Assembly (NCBI RefSeq): GCF_017562075.2
Contig: NC_054084.1
Location: 40,764,197 to 40,828,196, forward strand
Direction: 5' to 3'
From: Anopheles merus
Taxonomy: Eukaryota > Arthropoda > Insecta > Diptera > Culicidae
DNA: 64,000 bases
Made by a program: the position numbers and the translations under genes. Within the stretch, counting starts at the first letter, position 1. The number at the start of each line of letters is the position of its first letter. Below are positions 41,131 through 54,823 of this stretch, one piece after another. The notes beneath the pieces were generated by a model. The model was not told the DNA's origin and made no database searches. It saw only the letters and a program-made list of their open reading frames with translations.

Positions 41131-41300
41131 CGCGCGCGCGCTCTCTCACCTTAATTTGCTTTCATACAACATACGCTCTCTCTATCGTCCTTTCTGCTCT
41201 CGGTAATGAACCTTGCTCTCCAGTTTTCCCGGCCGGCAGGCTCTTTCTCGCTTTCACCTTACGTGTCTGACTGCCGTGCTGGGTTTGGCTCTGTCACACT
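41131..41300. promoter_or_regulatory. CG/GAGA-rich patch, possible promoter-proximal region
   Basis: A (CG)5 run at 41131-41140 is followed by several CTCTCT stretches through about 41250, which are GAGA-factor-type sites on the minus strand. Several GT donors on the minus strand occur here (for example near 41273 and 41303). GAGA clusters mark many insect promoters. Support is motif density only. Confidence 0.3.
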
Positions 41301-41303
41301 CAC

Positions 41304-41314
41304 CGTCTTATCAT
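41304..41314 (-). CDS. Candidate 11-nt coding start exon for the membrane-protein gene
   Basis: On the minus strand ACCGATGATAAGACG is followed by a strong donor, GTGAGTGTG. The open part ATG-ATA-AGA-CG ends with two bases, exactly what the acceptor at 25133 needs (CG|A, arginine), and gives a 293-aa protein starting MIRRNYPW. I saw no clear in-frame stop upstream, so the exon could also be an internal coding exon. Phase agreement alone has a one-in-three chance of being accidental, so this is a proposal. Confidence 0.3.
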
Positions 41315-43294
41315 CGGTGTGAGGATGCTTTTGGCGTAGTTTTTGTAACAGTAAACGTATTTACGGTGAGCTAAACGGCAAGTTTATTGACCTACATTTT
41401 CACACCATCACCGTCGTTTTCAGTGGGGGAAAAGATGAATACATCCTTCGATACGGTACGCAAAAGGTCGGAAGGTGGACGAAAAGCTTCCCATAAAGAA
41501 AAACTCCAACTTGTGATACAAAGACACGCTGTGGATAAACCAATTTGTTTTGCTTAAACAAACTGATGATGGCAATTTATCAGAAATGTTAACCCACTTA
41601 AGCTTACCTGTCTAAACCTGTCTCCCAAAAACAAACGCGAATGCAAGAAGGATCGGATGCTACGACACAGCTAATGTGAACGGATGTGTCGTCGAATGCA
41701 GCCTGCTTTTACTATCTTCCAATGCAGGAGTTGGTGGTGGTTACAAAGAAAGAACTCGTGGCACAAAATCACACTATCATACACACACACAAAAACACAC
41801 GCACACAAACACTCTCACACACCGCCTTTCTTTTCTTTGTGCAAAAATCTAGAGAAGGAATTTCGCACTGCACCGCCCGGGGTTTGGCTTGCGCGTGATA
41901 TGGGATTATTTTTGATTTTGTCACGGGATCACACTAGCGTGGGGAATTTTTTTTCTTCTTCTTATAATCTTTTACACACTTACACAGAAAATAAAATTTC
42001 CAATCACTTTGTTGCTACTCCAATACCAAACCGGATGATGAAATGTTTCACCATAGTCTCACTACACTTTACACTGATGCACAAAGTAAGTTGTAGATGG
42101 CCAGCGAGTTGCAATGGTTTTTATTCGTTACTCAAGATTCTTTTTCAGAAAAAAAGATCCTTAGTACATTTCTTGTTTTTTTTTCTTCAAAGCTGTACAC
42201 GAAAAGGCCACGCTATAATGTAGGGGGGTGCGTCTTACTTTGAATGCCTTTATTTTGTCGTGAGGCCCCAATTTTCCCTATCGAAAATTTTCGTCACCGT
42301 CGGGGGTTTCTCTCTGGGCACTTAGTAGACCGGCGCAGCAAGCGATGCCGTCGCCCATCGTAGGACTGCGTACGTGCTTTTTCTAACGATACGCCGCACG
42401 AAAAACTTGAACGAAACGATTCCACTTGGTGCAAGACTTACACACACTTCGTACGCCTTTCACAGGCCCTCACTGAATGTCACATTGAATAGCACGCACG
42501 GAACTTTCGTTTGCGGAACGTTTTCTTTATGATTTTATTTCTTTTTGGATTAATACAGCTATCTACGCAGCGCTCAACTCACGCCTGGTGCCGTTGAGCT
42601 TCGCTTTTCATCGTAAATCCTCTGTGGAATTCACCATACACCATACACGATTTTCATTGGAGTATCTTTTTCTTTTGTTGCTCTTTTCCGCAAAACTATT
42701 GAATGGATGAATGCACACACAAAAAACCTCTTCTCACTAACCGAACGCACATTCACTAGCGATTGAATTTTCCGTTTGCCTTCCGTTTGCTAGCACCTTT
42801 GCAAGATGACTGAATGGATGAGAGCAAATATGTTGCAGTTTTTACAGTTGCGAAAGCAAACTCTCGGGAAGCCGATATCGGTGGATAGGGAAACAGGACC
42901 TTCGGTTCGGTATTGCTGAGAGCTTCTGCGGCGCGTTTGAATACTTTTTTCATCCAGAGAGGGAGAGAGAAAGAGAGAAGAAAAGGTATTTCGATATAAA
43001 CAACGAATTAATCGTTAAAGCATAAGCTCCCCGATTCCAGCTCCAAGAGAGTCGCTTGGTTTCGCTTTACCGGAGAAAAATTGAGCATAATTTATGTAGC
43101 GCACGATTCTCTGTGCCATACGCGAGCTTTCCGGCAAAGTTTTTCAAAACAAAACTACCGCTCGGTACCGCATTTTGTGGAGTGGGTGGTGAAACAGAGG
43201 GACGCGAGCAATAGTGCGCATGTATGTGTGCTCGCGTACATGGTGGAAAACAATCTTGATTCTAACGATAGGATGTGGAGGAAAACAAATTCGG

Positions 43295-43345
<51 letters not shown>

Positions 43346-44662
43346 AAAGATAATGTTTCGAAATAAAAGCTCAATTCAAAGTAGCAAAAGCTTCCCTGTG
43401 TTAAGGAAAGGCAAAGGAAGTCAAAAATTCGAGCAATTATCCCGTTTAACGCAACGATTTTTTTTGAAGCAATATGTTATTAGATCATCAGATTGAATGT
43501 TGCTAAAGCACGCAGTGCACTAAAACCTGCCAAATAAATGTTCAACGTCCCAATAACGTTTTCACAAGATAGCATTTAATTAACATCGAATCATTTAATT
43601 ACTAATAAAAAAGCTCCATTTTCATACATTTTAAGAAGTAACCAACTCTATTGAAAACTATACGATCGTGCCAACGTTGTGAGTTTCAATAAAAGAAGCT
43701 CTGATTATAAAGACTCAATTCTAAAAAAATGGTAGATTGTTTTCCTAATGCGAATGATTCACAAGCTACCATGTTTCGATTTATCATTTAAAGAAAAGCT
43801 TCAGTGATAAATTTTTTTTTAAACAACCAGCTGTAATGCAAACATCATCATCGAACAAAGTCCTAAAACCACAGAATTAAGACTCGCTGACAGTGATACT
43901 TGTCCAATATAATTACCTATATCCCTTCAAAAATAAATTTTACATTTCAAAAACTAATAGAGAAATTTAGAAATAGAAATTAGAAGTACATTAAAGTTGA
44001 TTCAAAATTATTCAGAAATCATACTAAATCAAATACGAGTTAAATTTCATTTTCTGCATACTGTCCTACTGGTTTTTTACTTATCTTAATCACATATATG
44101 TCGTTCGAGAGAAGAATAATGTCATCAATACAGTTCACGCCATTAAAAAACCATTTATCCTTTATTTTTCAGGTACAAAGAGAAAAAGAAAGCCTCATTC
44201 AACTAGATTCTAACGTCTAACTTAGTTTTGGCGAGCAGTTTTGATGAAAGCTCTTTCAGAGCTTTATTTGTTTCGAGCTATTCGAGCAAAAGCTTAATTT
44301 TGTGATATGTTGGGTTACTTGAGTTTGTTGATCGTTGATTACTAACAATAAAATTCAATAATAATATTCAAAGTTGCTTGACGATTTATATGTGTTTTAT
44401 CAAATACCCATGACACCTCAGTGATTAGCTACGTTTTAATGTTTGAATTTATCATAAATGTTTGTATGACGACACATTGTAACAGTTTACACTCATTATT
44501 TTGACAATTTAACTTCGAAATTGATAAGAGGATACCTATTCGCATACTGTCATCGTTTGCCGTAATCGAACAGAACGTGTCGGATTCGAAACGTACCTTT
44601 CTTTACAAAAACATAAAAAAACACGACTCAATCACACGTTGATCGCACGTTCATTTCAACAA
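41315..44662. other. Non-coding interval between the two minus-strand genes
   Basis: No coding exon is supported. The 42.2-42.5-kb part on the minus strand looks like a 5' UTR exon, with a TTCAGT initiator-like site near 42,475 and a donor CAAA|GTAAGA near 42,238, but this is unproven. A long (GA)n run lies at 43.3 kb. From 43.5 to 44.6 kb the DNA is plain AT-rich. Confidence 0.4.
43299..43342. repeat. (GA)n microsatellite, about 22 units
   Basis: A pure GA run. The arginine/glutamate-rich frames seen across it are an effect of the repeat and not a protein. Confidence 0.95.
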
Positions 44663-44668
44663 TTTATT
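44663..44668 (-). terminator. Polyadenylation signal of the sugar transporter gene
   Basis: AATAAA on the minus strand lies about 575 nt beyond the transporter stop codon at 45242, with no other gene in between. It would define a moderate 3' UTR. Confidence 0.45.
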
Positions 44669-45241
44669 TCGAACTAAATCTACGCACTTGCAATACTTCG
44701 AATACGATTAATACACTGTGTTTTGAACTTGGATTGCATTAAATGGCTTCACCGTGGGGTGTGTGGTGCTGGTCTTTGTCGTCATGTGTATGGCTTCATC
44801 AAACTCAGTCTGCCGAATCAATTTCGCAACTTTGCCCGCAACGTTCCATCGAAATTAATCAATCAATACACAACATGTCACCGTTTCGGCATACCTTCCG
44901 GAATCTAACGTGCATAGCGGGTTAAGTCGTTGTTTATGGCTTTTGCCGCCGTTTCGTTTCGCGAGAAGATTTACGGAATTTGAAAATACTAAAAATAAAT
45001 ATGTTTTATGCATGTGTGTGTATGTGTATATTCCTGTTGTACTGATTCAATCATCAGTTTCTCCTCGACCAACGATATATATTCTAGAAGGTGCCGCCAG
45101 TTACTGAATTGATTCATTGTGCCTGTTCTTATCCCATTTGCTACGTTAAGTACAACTGCGTAGGTAGCATTTTTAATACTACCGCAGTACAGTCAGTGTG
45201 TGGCCTTATTCGTCTCCTGCAATTCAGTGTTTCATCCCCTT

Positions 45242-48200
45242 CTAAGCACCATTTTTGTTCTTCAGCATCAGCTCCACCTCCCTCAGCTTTGCCTCCCGGC
45301 TGGGACTACGTATCAGATGCTCCGTCACGGACGGTTTGGCCGCTGGTTCCGTCGGTACGCGCTGGGGTTGCGATTTACCCGCAAAGAACGCCTCTATCTC
45401 GGCCAAACTCTTACCATGCGTCTCGGGCAGGAAGAATAGAGCGAAGAAAAATCCGATCACAGACACTACGGCAAACATCCACTGCACCGCGTACGCTCCA
45501 CCGAGCAGATCGGTTATGGTTCTGCAAAAAAGCATTAAAAAATGTGTTACAAAATGGCGCTTCAAGAAGAGGATGCTCATTTTCCGAGCCTACCGGTAGC
45601 TTTGAACGGCAAAGAACATCAACAGGTTTGCCATCGAGTATGATATCGAGTGCGCGATGCCGCGAATATCCGTCGGGAACAGTTCTGCCGTCATCGTCCA
45701 CGGTATGGTGAGCAGCCCAATCATGGAGGCGCACACGTACAGCAGCAAACCGACGACCGGGATCCACGTGAGTGTGGTGGTGCCCTCCTTTATCCAGAGC
45801 GTAAACAACCCCGAGACGAACATGCAAATGGCCATGCCGGTGGTTGACACCATGACCAGCTGGCGGCGGGGGAATCGTTTCAGCAGCCAAGCGTTCAGCA
45901 GCGACATCGAGAAGCGCGTCAACCCGACAAAGATGGAGGCCGTGAACGCGTTCACCTCGGTGCCGACGTCTTGGATGAAGGTTACCGCGAAGAAGAGCGT
46001 GATGTAGATGCCACTGAACTGCTGGATCAGGAAAAACCAAAACAGGATGATCATCGGTTTGTAGCCGGTTGGTTTGAGGAATCCGCGCAGCTTTGACTGC
46101 TGCTGGCCGTGCCGGTTGACGTTCTTCTGCGCTTCGGCCATTTTGGTCTCACGTTCTTTCAGCAGTGCGTTTAGATGCATTTCCGACAGCGTTTGGTCCT
46201 GCAATGAGTAGAAAAGCGAAGAAAACGTTTGTTCAGTTTGACACCTCTGTATACGAATAATAGTATCAAGCGGGAAAGTGCTTCTGTTACCAACCAACAT
46301 GCTCCCATACGTTTGTTTCATGATGGCAAAAAGAGGAACGAATTAATGTTTATTGAGTAGTTAACTCTGAATGAGTTTACAGCGTCGCGTAAGGAGAGCA
46401 GTATTTATTGGAAAGAGAGACACATTAAACGCTAATTGGATATCGAACATCCGGCACTTACCGTGTGCTCTGGTTGTGGATATTTTTTGTAGAGAAATCG
46501 AAGCGATCGTGCGGCATCTTCGATGCGTCCCTTCGACACCAGCCAGACGGGTGATTCTGGCACAAACAGTTGTATTAGAAGTACCGGCACAATCGTGTAG
46601 ATGATGCAAATCCACGACACCAGCCGCCAGTCCATGAAAGCGCCCTTCGCGTACGCAATAACCATTCCTGCAAGAAGTAAACGCCAGTCAGCATGTTTTA
46701 TGTTGAACCTTTCGTTCTGCAAAACCCATCTTACCGAGCGAAGCCAGCGTTGGGCCGGAGGAGATCAACGATCCGCGCATGTCGGGCCGGGCCACCTCCG
46801 TGATGTAGACGATGGCGGGACTGGTACCGAGCGCGCAGGCAAAACCGGTCAGCACACGCCCAACCATGATCCAGGTGAAGTTGTTCGCCAGCGCGATGGC
46901 AACCCAGCCGGCCACACACGGTACGGCTGCCAGCTTGATCGTGTTGAGCCGGCCAAGAAACTCCATCATGACGCCGGCAACTAGCGACCCGATCGGGACC
47001 ATGATCACGATAATCGATGCAATCCAGGAGGATTGCGCTTTCGTGATCGGCACATCGCTACCGGGCTGCTCGAGCTGCGGGATCAGGATGGCCGAGTACG
47101 CGAGCGATATGCCGATGACGATGTGAAACGAGGCGGCCACAATCGCCGACAGGATCTGGGGCAGGGCGGACTTGATGTTTGTTTCATACTTACTCAGCGA
47201 TCGGCAGCTTGCAATGATCTCACGGAACGCATCGTCTTTGTGCTGCTCGCTGTTTTCACTGCAAAGACAAACCGCAACACGAAAAACGGTTAAACACTGC
47301 TGTCGGCTATGGGCGAGAGTTTGCACGCGACCAAGCAAAGGCAACTGCAGTAAAATTGTGCTCAATTGATCTGCGGCTGGTTGGTTGGTTTGCTTGCGTT
47401 GGATGTAAAAAGGGGTCAAGGCTTGATGCTGTGCAGTTAAACGATCGTTAACCACGGCGGTGGATCGGCGGACTAGGAGGCATGGAAACCAGAATATTGG
47501 TCAATAGAGCAGTGGGGCGCCATTAGCAAAGGGAATAGGATTGCGTTGTTAACTTCCGCGATTAGATGGGAGGGCGTATGTCAACAGTAATAACAATTCT
47601 AGTTCTGTTCAGTTCTGTAGTGTCAAAGCAAATCATCTGTATTAATTTGTCACGCATCTTTGCTTGTTGTTTTTTATGAGCAGTAATAAAGTACCCGTGG
47701 ATGGAGTTTTACTGTTATTTAATCGGATGCTAAATTGGCGACACAAGTTAAAATGCAACCATGGCAGACCTGAATGAGCTGTTCCTCATGTTCTACGTGA
47801 CACTGTACATCGATGTTAAACAGAATAATGAAATGATTATTCTCTTCTGGAATGATTAAATTGCATTTTGAAAAGAAAAAGGTGTAGGGAGTATGCAGGT
47901 AATATTCAATAAAGCAGGATTTAACCTATTCTAACTATTATCGCTAATTTATTTCTAGTCACGTGAACATTTATCTGGTTAGCCCTTCGAAGGTTTTCTT
48001 CTTCTTTTGGCTCAACAATTGTTGTCGGCCAAGGCCTGCCTGTATCACTACTTGTGGGCTTGGATTTCAGTGACTTACTTCGAAGGCAGAGGCTTTTCGA
48101 AGGTAGTTATCGAAAAATCAAGCAAAATTGAACTAAATAAACAAATTAAAGAAGATTAATGAAGTTCACCATACATGGAGAATGGGCCGGTCCCGTGGAA

Positions 48201-51200
48201 AAGTTTCAATTCGTAAAACAAAATAACGCGCTCATCATGGGCTCATGTCCCATATCGACCGAGCCTCCTATTATGCTATACGTACACCAAACAGCCATTC
48301 AAAAGTATCCAAGACAATATCGGGCTCTGGCAGGCCAAGATCTATGGTTATTGAGCCAAATAATAATTAATGCTATGGATATTTGAAATTTTGACATTTT
48401 TATAAGAACATATCTTACAAATGTGTCACTCGTCCCTGAAAATCTTTGTTGTTAAGTTTGTTAAACTCACGAAAACAGCAGGCCTGTATGCAAATGGACT
48501 AGTTCTTGATTAAATGTGTCCATGAATTCTTTCAAATTAGCATGAATGCGTAATAAATCTAAAAGTCTCATTTAAAATACCCAGGTATTGGGAACGATTT
48601 TTTTATAATTTTGGTTTCAGTATCTTATAATAGTACATTTGAAGTATAACAGAGACAGAAATCTATGGGTATAATTTTGGAACTGAACATACTGAAATTC
48701 TGAGTCACTTCTAAGAAGATGTTAGGATGATATACAACAGCGTAATAGTGAACTATTAAAGCATCAACAATGTGCTATAAAGATTTACAATATCATTAAC
48801 CTACCAGTTGCCTGATTCCTTTTTTTATTTTAAGATATTTACAGTGCATAATGTTTGATTTTTATTTATTTTAAAGGTATTCCTACAAACATTCAAATAG
48901 ACTTTTTAAAATTAACCAAAGTGCCTTTTGTTAATCGAGTTGGCAAACAGTTCATTACTACCTAGAAGAAGCGCCACCAAAAATGTTTCTTGAATTTATT
49001 ATATCACGATTTGCTGTTTTTCACTTCGTCATTATTCAAAATAATTCCTTTGTGACAACCTTTAAGATGCTTTGGACAATGATTTCTCATTACCATGTAC
49101 CTCAGCTTATGGATCGCAAAAGCATGTTACTATTGAATGTGATAATGGACATCTTTCTTTATTTTGCATTGGAGACAACCTATCCGAATTGCCATTCTTC
49201 TTCCGATTGATCCTGTTGCTCTTGAAACTTCACAAAGTTCAATGTCATCGCCCGGGGCGGCCTACAACCGTACGATCTGCAAAAATGCTTTCAGCAAAGA
49301 TTCTCCATCATACTCATTTATTATTCCACTTATGCTTTCTCTACTCCAGTCGCTCTTGCTTCCAAAAGACTCGCAAGCAAAAAAAGAGAGCCATATACAG
49401 TGGCAGCAATTGCGTGTACGCGCCCGCCGCACTAGCGGACGCTCAACCAATATGGACAAAATACCCTTAAGGTGTTCTTGACAAGCGGAGCGCCACGTTG
49501 ACCTTCAAACGCGATGGCGTCGCGGTGTCTGAGAAATGGTTTAAATGTTTGCCGGTCGATAATATCGGGCGCATCTCGTACCGCAGTATTCGGGAACCGG
49601 TTTGATGCAGCATGAGCATCCAAAAACAGATACTGGTTGGGAAAAAAGTGAAAAGTTCGAGACGCGTCATAGAGAGCAATAGGCTACAAAATGTGTAAAT
49701 TAATTCGCACCAATTTGATGCCCGAGCGAAAACAAAAACCCACACACCACAACAGCTCCATCGCTGCATGAATTTATCACCATTTAGCAGCACGTGTTTA
49801 GGAGATTATGGAAAAAAACAAGGCGTGATGTCGGATTTGTGTCTAGCTCTGCTTGGAGTATCGCAGCTCGCAGCGTAAAGTCCAAGGTAATAGCTCCAGC
49901 GTGATGCCGTTGTTTTTTTCCATTTCCAATTCGGAAATAGAGATAAAGCTACCAAGGATGCGCGAACCGGGTGTTGCTTTCGGCTGACCTTGACGACTTA
50001 TTATCAGGTAATCGAACCATCATTAAAGCCTGACAGTATGACCACGCACGATGCAACGTTAGCATCTCGGCTCTTCTTATGTGCCTGGAGGAATATATCT
50101 TACATTGAATTCAACCCCGCCCGAATGGACTCGATGCTCCCGGTTGCTACGAAGAAGCGTAATTTGTTATCATTTACTACCAATCGAGCAAGTCAAACGA
50201 GTGAATGATACGTAAACCAAGACGCGTACGCCGGTTCGTCACGTGAGCTGCCACAAGAAATGGCTTAAAGGTGCGACGAAATAGAAAACCCACTCTCGTT
50301 GATAAGCATGTGAATATGATCGATCTACTTATTGATTCTCGTACACTCGCACACATAAACCATCTGCAGATAATTTGTTATCAATTTAAAGTATTTATGA
50401 TGAGTGTAATCTCGCGTGAATTTCAGTGTTTCTTCTCTTGCTGGGTCGTAAATCAATGCTGTCTGTTTGATACGGATGGAACGGTGGCAATAGAAGGGCT
50501 TTGTTGAATTGTTTGTTTTTATCACTTGAGACTTTAGTTCTCTAGACATGGCTACCAAGTGACTAATTAGTGCATACAAATTGAAACCCATTTTTCAGAA
50601 TTGTCAATCTATAGTAAAACCTAATATTTTGTCCCTCCGGCACAAAGAAATACGACCTAAACATTAACAGACACCCAGCCCTTAAAGTTCAACACAGGGC
50701 AACAAAGTCAAACACCAGCTTACATGCCCCGACACTGTCCCTACCATTGGCTTTGGTTTTATTTAATGCTGAATCACGTTTCACATCAGCTGTACTTTGC
50801 GCGTCAGCTGGCCACGTTCCTTCATCAGCTGGTGGTGGCCTGGTAGGCTAATGATGGCAAAAAACGAATTTCAACCAAGCAAAGCAAATAGATTGCCTAC
50901 GGGAACTTGCAAGACGGTCCCGTGTATTTGCTACTTCGTCTCAACAAACAAACCGGTTCTGGAATCGGTAACGGTAATTACCGCCAACTTTCCCAATGGT
51001 TTTCTGTTGCCGCAAACCATGGCCAATCGTACCGGTTGTACCAGCGAACTAGCAATTGTAGCGAGCAAAAGTGATGAGCCCGATCCGTAGCAGCGTCGCT
51101 GAGACAGGTCATCTTTAGGTCGTATAGTTGGGACAATCTTTCCGGTACTGAGATGGTGGTTTGCTACCACAGAAAATACGAACGTACTGAAAAATCTTTT

Positions 51201-54200
51201 GAAATCTCTAAAAAGCCATAAATATTCATAATTAATTACATTTCAAATGCACACTCAGTCGAGTACCAGAATCAATAGGGAGTGTACCATTAAATTAGAA
51301 GCCGCTTCACTCACCACGGAAGCTATTTTTGGACCTTGAATTCACTAGCAGGCAGATTCGCCGTCAGATCAGACACGATCAGTGGCGATCGATTGATCGT
51401 TTTTATATTTCTACTCATTGCCCGGTAGCAATCCACACTTGCACCGCCAGCTTTGAAGCTGGCAAAGATATGCTGGAACGGAACCAAATCCAACAAACTC
51501 ACCAACGCCTCGACAAGATGGCCGGTACAGGTTGCGGTACGATAGATGGTGCTAGTGATTCTGGTCTAGCATGCCGCTCACGTACGTTGCCTTTGATGCC
51601 GATCGTACGAACGAAATAAAAGTGGCAGTGCTGTGATTGCCAACGAAGAACGATGACTAGGGAATATCCGGTAAAGGAAGGCATTAAATAAATCTGCTAC
51701 AGCAGTGCTCTCCAACCTTTTTAGATGGCGAGAGAGTAGTTGCTTATATTTTCATCACACTATTATAATTATTTTTAGAGCTTATATGAGATTCATAATT
51801 AGAAGAAACCAATTTAATTTATTTTAATAATCTAATTGAATGGCGCAGACCATACGTTGAAGACCTCTGCGGCAAAGTATACCGGGAAATAATTCCTATT
51901 GCAGATGTAATCATAGGCCTATTGGTTGAAGTATAAGCAAATCGATTGTACATTTGAAGTTGCACATCCAAAGCATACAAATTGCAGTATTATCGATTGT
52001 GTAAACAACGTATTACAAACGTTGATTCAAAATCAAGCTAGCCATAATCTATGTCATCGTTGATAGAATAGAGTACATAGAAGATAATGTCCTCTTATGG
52101 GCAGTAAATATGCTTCCTAGCTCAATCATTTTCGTTATTTGATGCCAAGAGTTTAGCGTCTCTAACGGAATGCAACTCATTAGCCGCTCGAAACTCTTTT
52201 CCACTCATCTACTACCAACCAATCCCACACAAACAACTCTGCCTGATCGTCTGAAAGTGAATGACATGCCTTACCGCTGGCATTGGGACAGGTGTGCATG
52301 TCTCGTGCACGGTTCGGAAGGACCAGCCAGCTGAGCAGTGCAAACCTGGCAACGTTTCAAGGTGCCCCTTGCTAGCATACTAACCGGGCGAAGAATGAAT
52401 CGGTTTGTTGTTTGATCGAAACAATCACACCGCAACTGACAACGGTTAATGCTCAACTTGGCAATCTGTTGGCCACCGATTGGACGTTTTACCGATTGCG
52501 TGTAAAGGAATCTCGTTTTGGAATAAAAAGGGAAACAGGAAAATATCTTCCGATAGGGCAGCGACATTGACCTTGCCTTTGCTGGTGGTTGATATTGGCA
52601 TTCCTACGCACAAAACCGTGTCACAGGGCTGTTGCGTTTTTTGCTCATTGGAAAGGAATGTGTTTGAACGATTGATCGCACACTGTGGCATGGGCTGCAA
52701 TGAGCACTTCCTTCGCATAGTGCACGTCGAGGAGTAAAAAATAAGAAGAAAAACAAATACGACCGTTACAAAATAATTTATTCCATCCCGGGTACGACAC
52801 GCTGGCCGAGTTCATGAACCATGTTTTAATGCTTGTTCAATGTGATCGTTTTGCAATTGCATTTCCCCTACAAGCATTGCTCGCTCACAGACCCACATAC
52901 ACACAAACACACAAACACACTCTGTACCTTATTTCCATTCAATGAGTGTTTTGGAATTTTCCAGCTTCAATAGTGCTCCTATTGCTGCTGCAACTACTGC
53001 CACACTTTATCCTGACAGGGCAGAAGTGGAGAGTAAAAATGGGACGTTATCTCAAACCCTGCTGACCCCGCACTACGGTACCGGGACACAATGTTGCACA
53101 ACTCGTGCTGGTTAACACTGTCGCCCGTCGGTGGACGTTTAGGACTTTCCTTTCAACCGTAAGTTATAATATTGCAACCACTGATAATTGCACGATCAAC
53201 ACCGTATCGAGATGCACTATAATTCCACTCGCTGTGTACCATTTACACGAACGGGATCGCTTTACATCACCGAGCGATGGTAAACTTTTAATTGTATTAG
53301 CAAACGGTCTTGCGTAACCATTCCAGGAGGTCTACGGACTATGCAGCACATTGTAGCGGAAATTGTGTCACTTTCCACATCGCCCTCTGGTATCCGGAAG
53401 TCTCTGAATGATGATGATGTCGTTTATGCTCAACCATAAGGATGCACGGAAACCACTAGTGTAGTGCACACAATCCGATTAAAGCGGACGGAACCTGCTT
53501 GTCGTATTCACTATCGATTACACAGTACAGCTGCAAGTGAGGAACTACTCTGAAGTAGCGTCAATTGCAACAATTGCTGACATGCTCAATTTATACTGAT
53601 TTCGTTGCAGAACAATCTGGATGTATTTTGATGCAGAGAACGACTCAATTGTCCCGATCTCACTGTGCCCGAGCTGATTTTGTTCACACACTTTCACAAC
53701 ATTCAATCAATAGATGGCCAATTGAATGGTCGTTTCGATGCTCACATAAAAGGACACTTTTTTTCTCAGTAATGGAAATCACTTTTTCCAGAACATTTCC
53801 AGGTCCTACTTGGCACAAATTCTAAATAGTACTGGGCTCCTTTGTGTTTGGCCGCTGCACGCAAAACGGTAACCAGCATGCACACTTACTGCCATGCAGC
53901 GTGAGCTCTACGCCAGCCGACAACCGACGGCAATCGACAGGACCTTAAGTTTTGCTTTAGGCCAGGACGACCGTGACCGAACGACTGCAATCAGCTGGGA
54001 CGTGGCACCGACACAGCAGCTCATGGCTAGATCCGAGCACGGGGTGCACGTCGGGAAAATCCCCGCCTTAATGTGTGGAAAACAACCACAGCGCCAGCAC
54101 ACCCATACACAAAGCGTGACGCGTGTGGACACGGTACCGATGTGTGTCTGTGGTGGTGTTTTTCTTTCTGGCAAGCAAAAATAAATCGCCTCCCTTCCAT

Positions 54201-54786
54201 TTTCCGATCACCAACCGTTCTCTCGGCCGGGGTTTGTTTGGTACCGAACCAGGGGGGGGTGCAGGTGGCGTGTGAAAGTTCGGAGCCAAATTTGGATACT
54301 TCTTGCAGTGGAGGTATGGGGAGTGGTGTGAGGCTGAAAGTAATATGTGTTCGCTCAAATCCACTCAACCAGCCGTTGAACCTTCGTTTGCATAGGAAGG
54401 TTCTCTAAAAGCGAACGATCGATAGTACATAGCGAAGACACAAACCACCACCGGGCAGCAGCTTATCGTTTTCATCGTGCAGACAGCCGCAGTGAGTGGA
54501 TGTATCGTTTCTGGAAGTGTTCCAACTGTTTCGAGATCATCCGCTTTGCTTTCCAAGATACACAATTTGCCGTTTATGATCAGTGCGATCGTGAATGAGT
54601 GTAGAAGGCAAAAATATTTGTATTAAATCCTCTCCACCTGTCCCTTTCTACCCACCAGCAGCGTCCATCATCGATCCCGATCGATTTATTGACTTTTTTG
54701 AGCCGGTAATTTTGATCTTGCCGAATGTTTGCTTACAGACCAGCAGACGTTATTAACGAGCAATATAACGAAGGCAAATGCTTGAA

Positions 54787-54823
<37 letters not shown>

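Larger units (their letters stand above)
25133..41303. other. Non-coding stretch upstream of the membrane-protein exons, with old transposon pieces
   Basis: If the 41.3-kb start exon is right this is a 16-kb intron; otherwise it is intergenic. It contains two probable non-LTR retrotransposon tails (near 26.0 and 30.4 kb), a MITE (28.94-29.30 kb) and a CAG-type triplet run (27.62-27.69 kb). The open frames in it are short, overlap stops in the other frames and show no family motifs. I see no gene between 30.5 and 41.1 kb. Confidence 0.5.

Noticed and set aside
43081..43374. Frames with long REREREREK or SLSLSLSL stretches
   Set aside because: They are translations of the (GA)n microsatellite.
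45091..45711. 206-codon plus-strand frame
   Set aside because: It is a shadow of the transporter exons on the other strand, which carry clear family motifs.
45411..46040. 209-codon minus frame
   Set aside because: Alternative-frame shadow of the transporter exon; histidine/arginine-rich with no family features.
50797..51619. Plus frames of 96-97 codons in a GC-richer patch of the transporter intron
   Set aside because: No motifs, no splice support and opposite-strand frames also open; possibly regulatory DNA.
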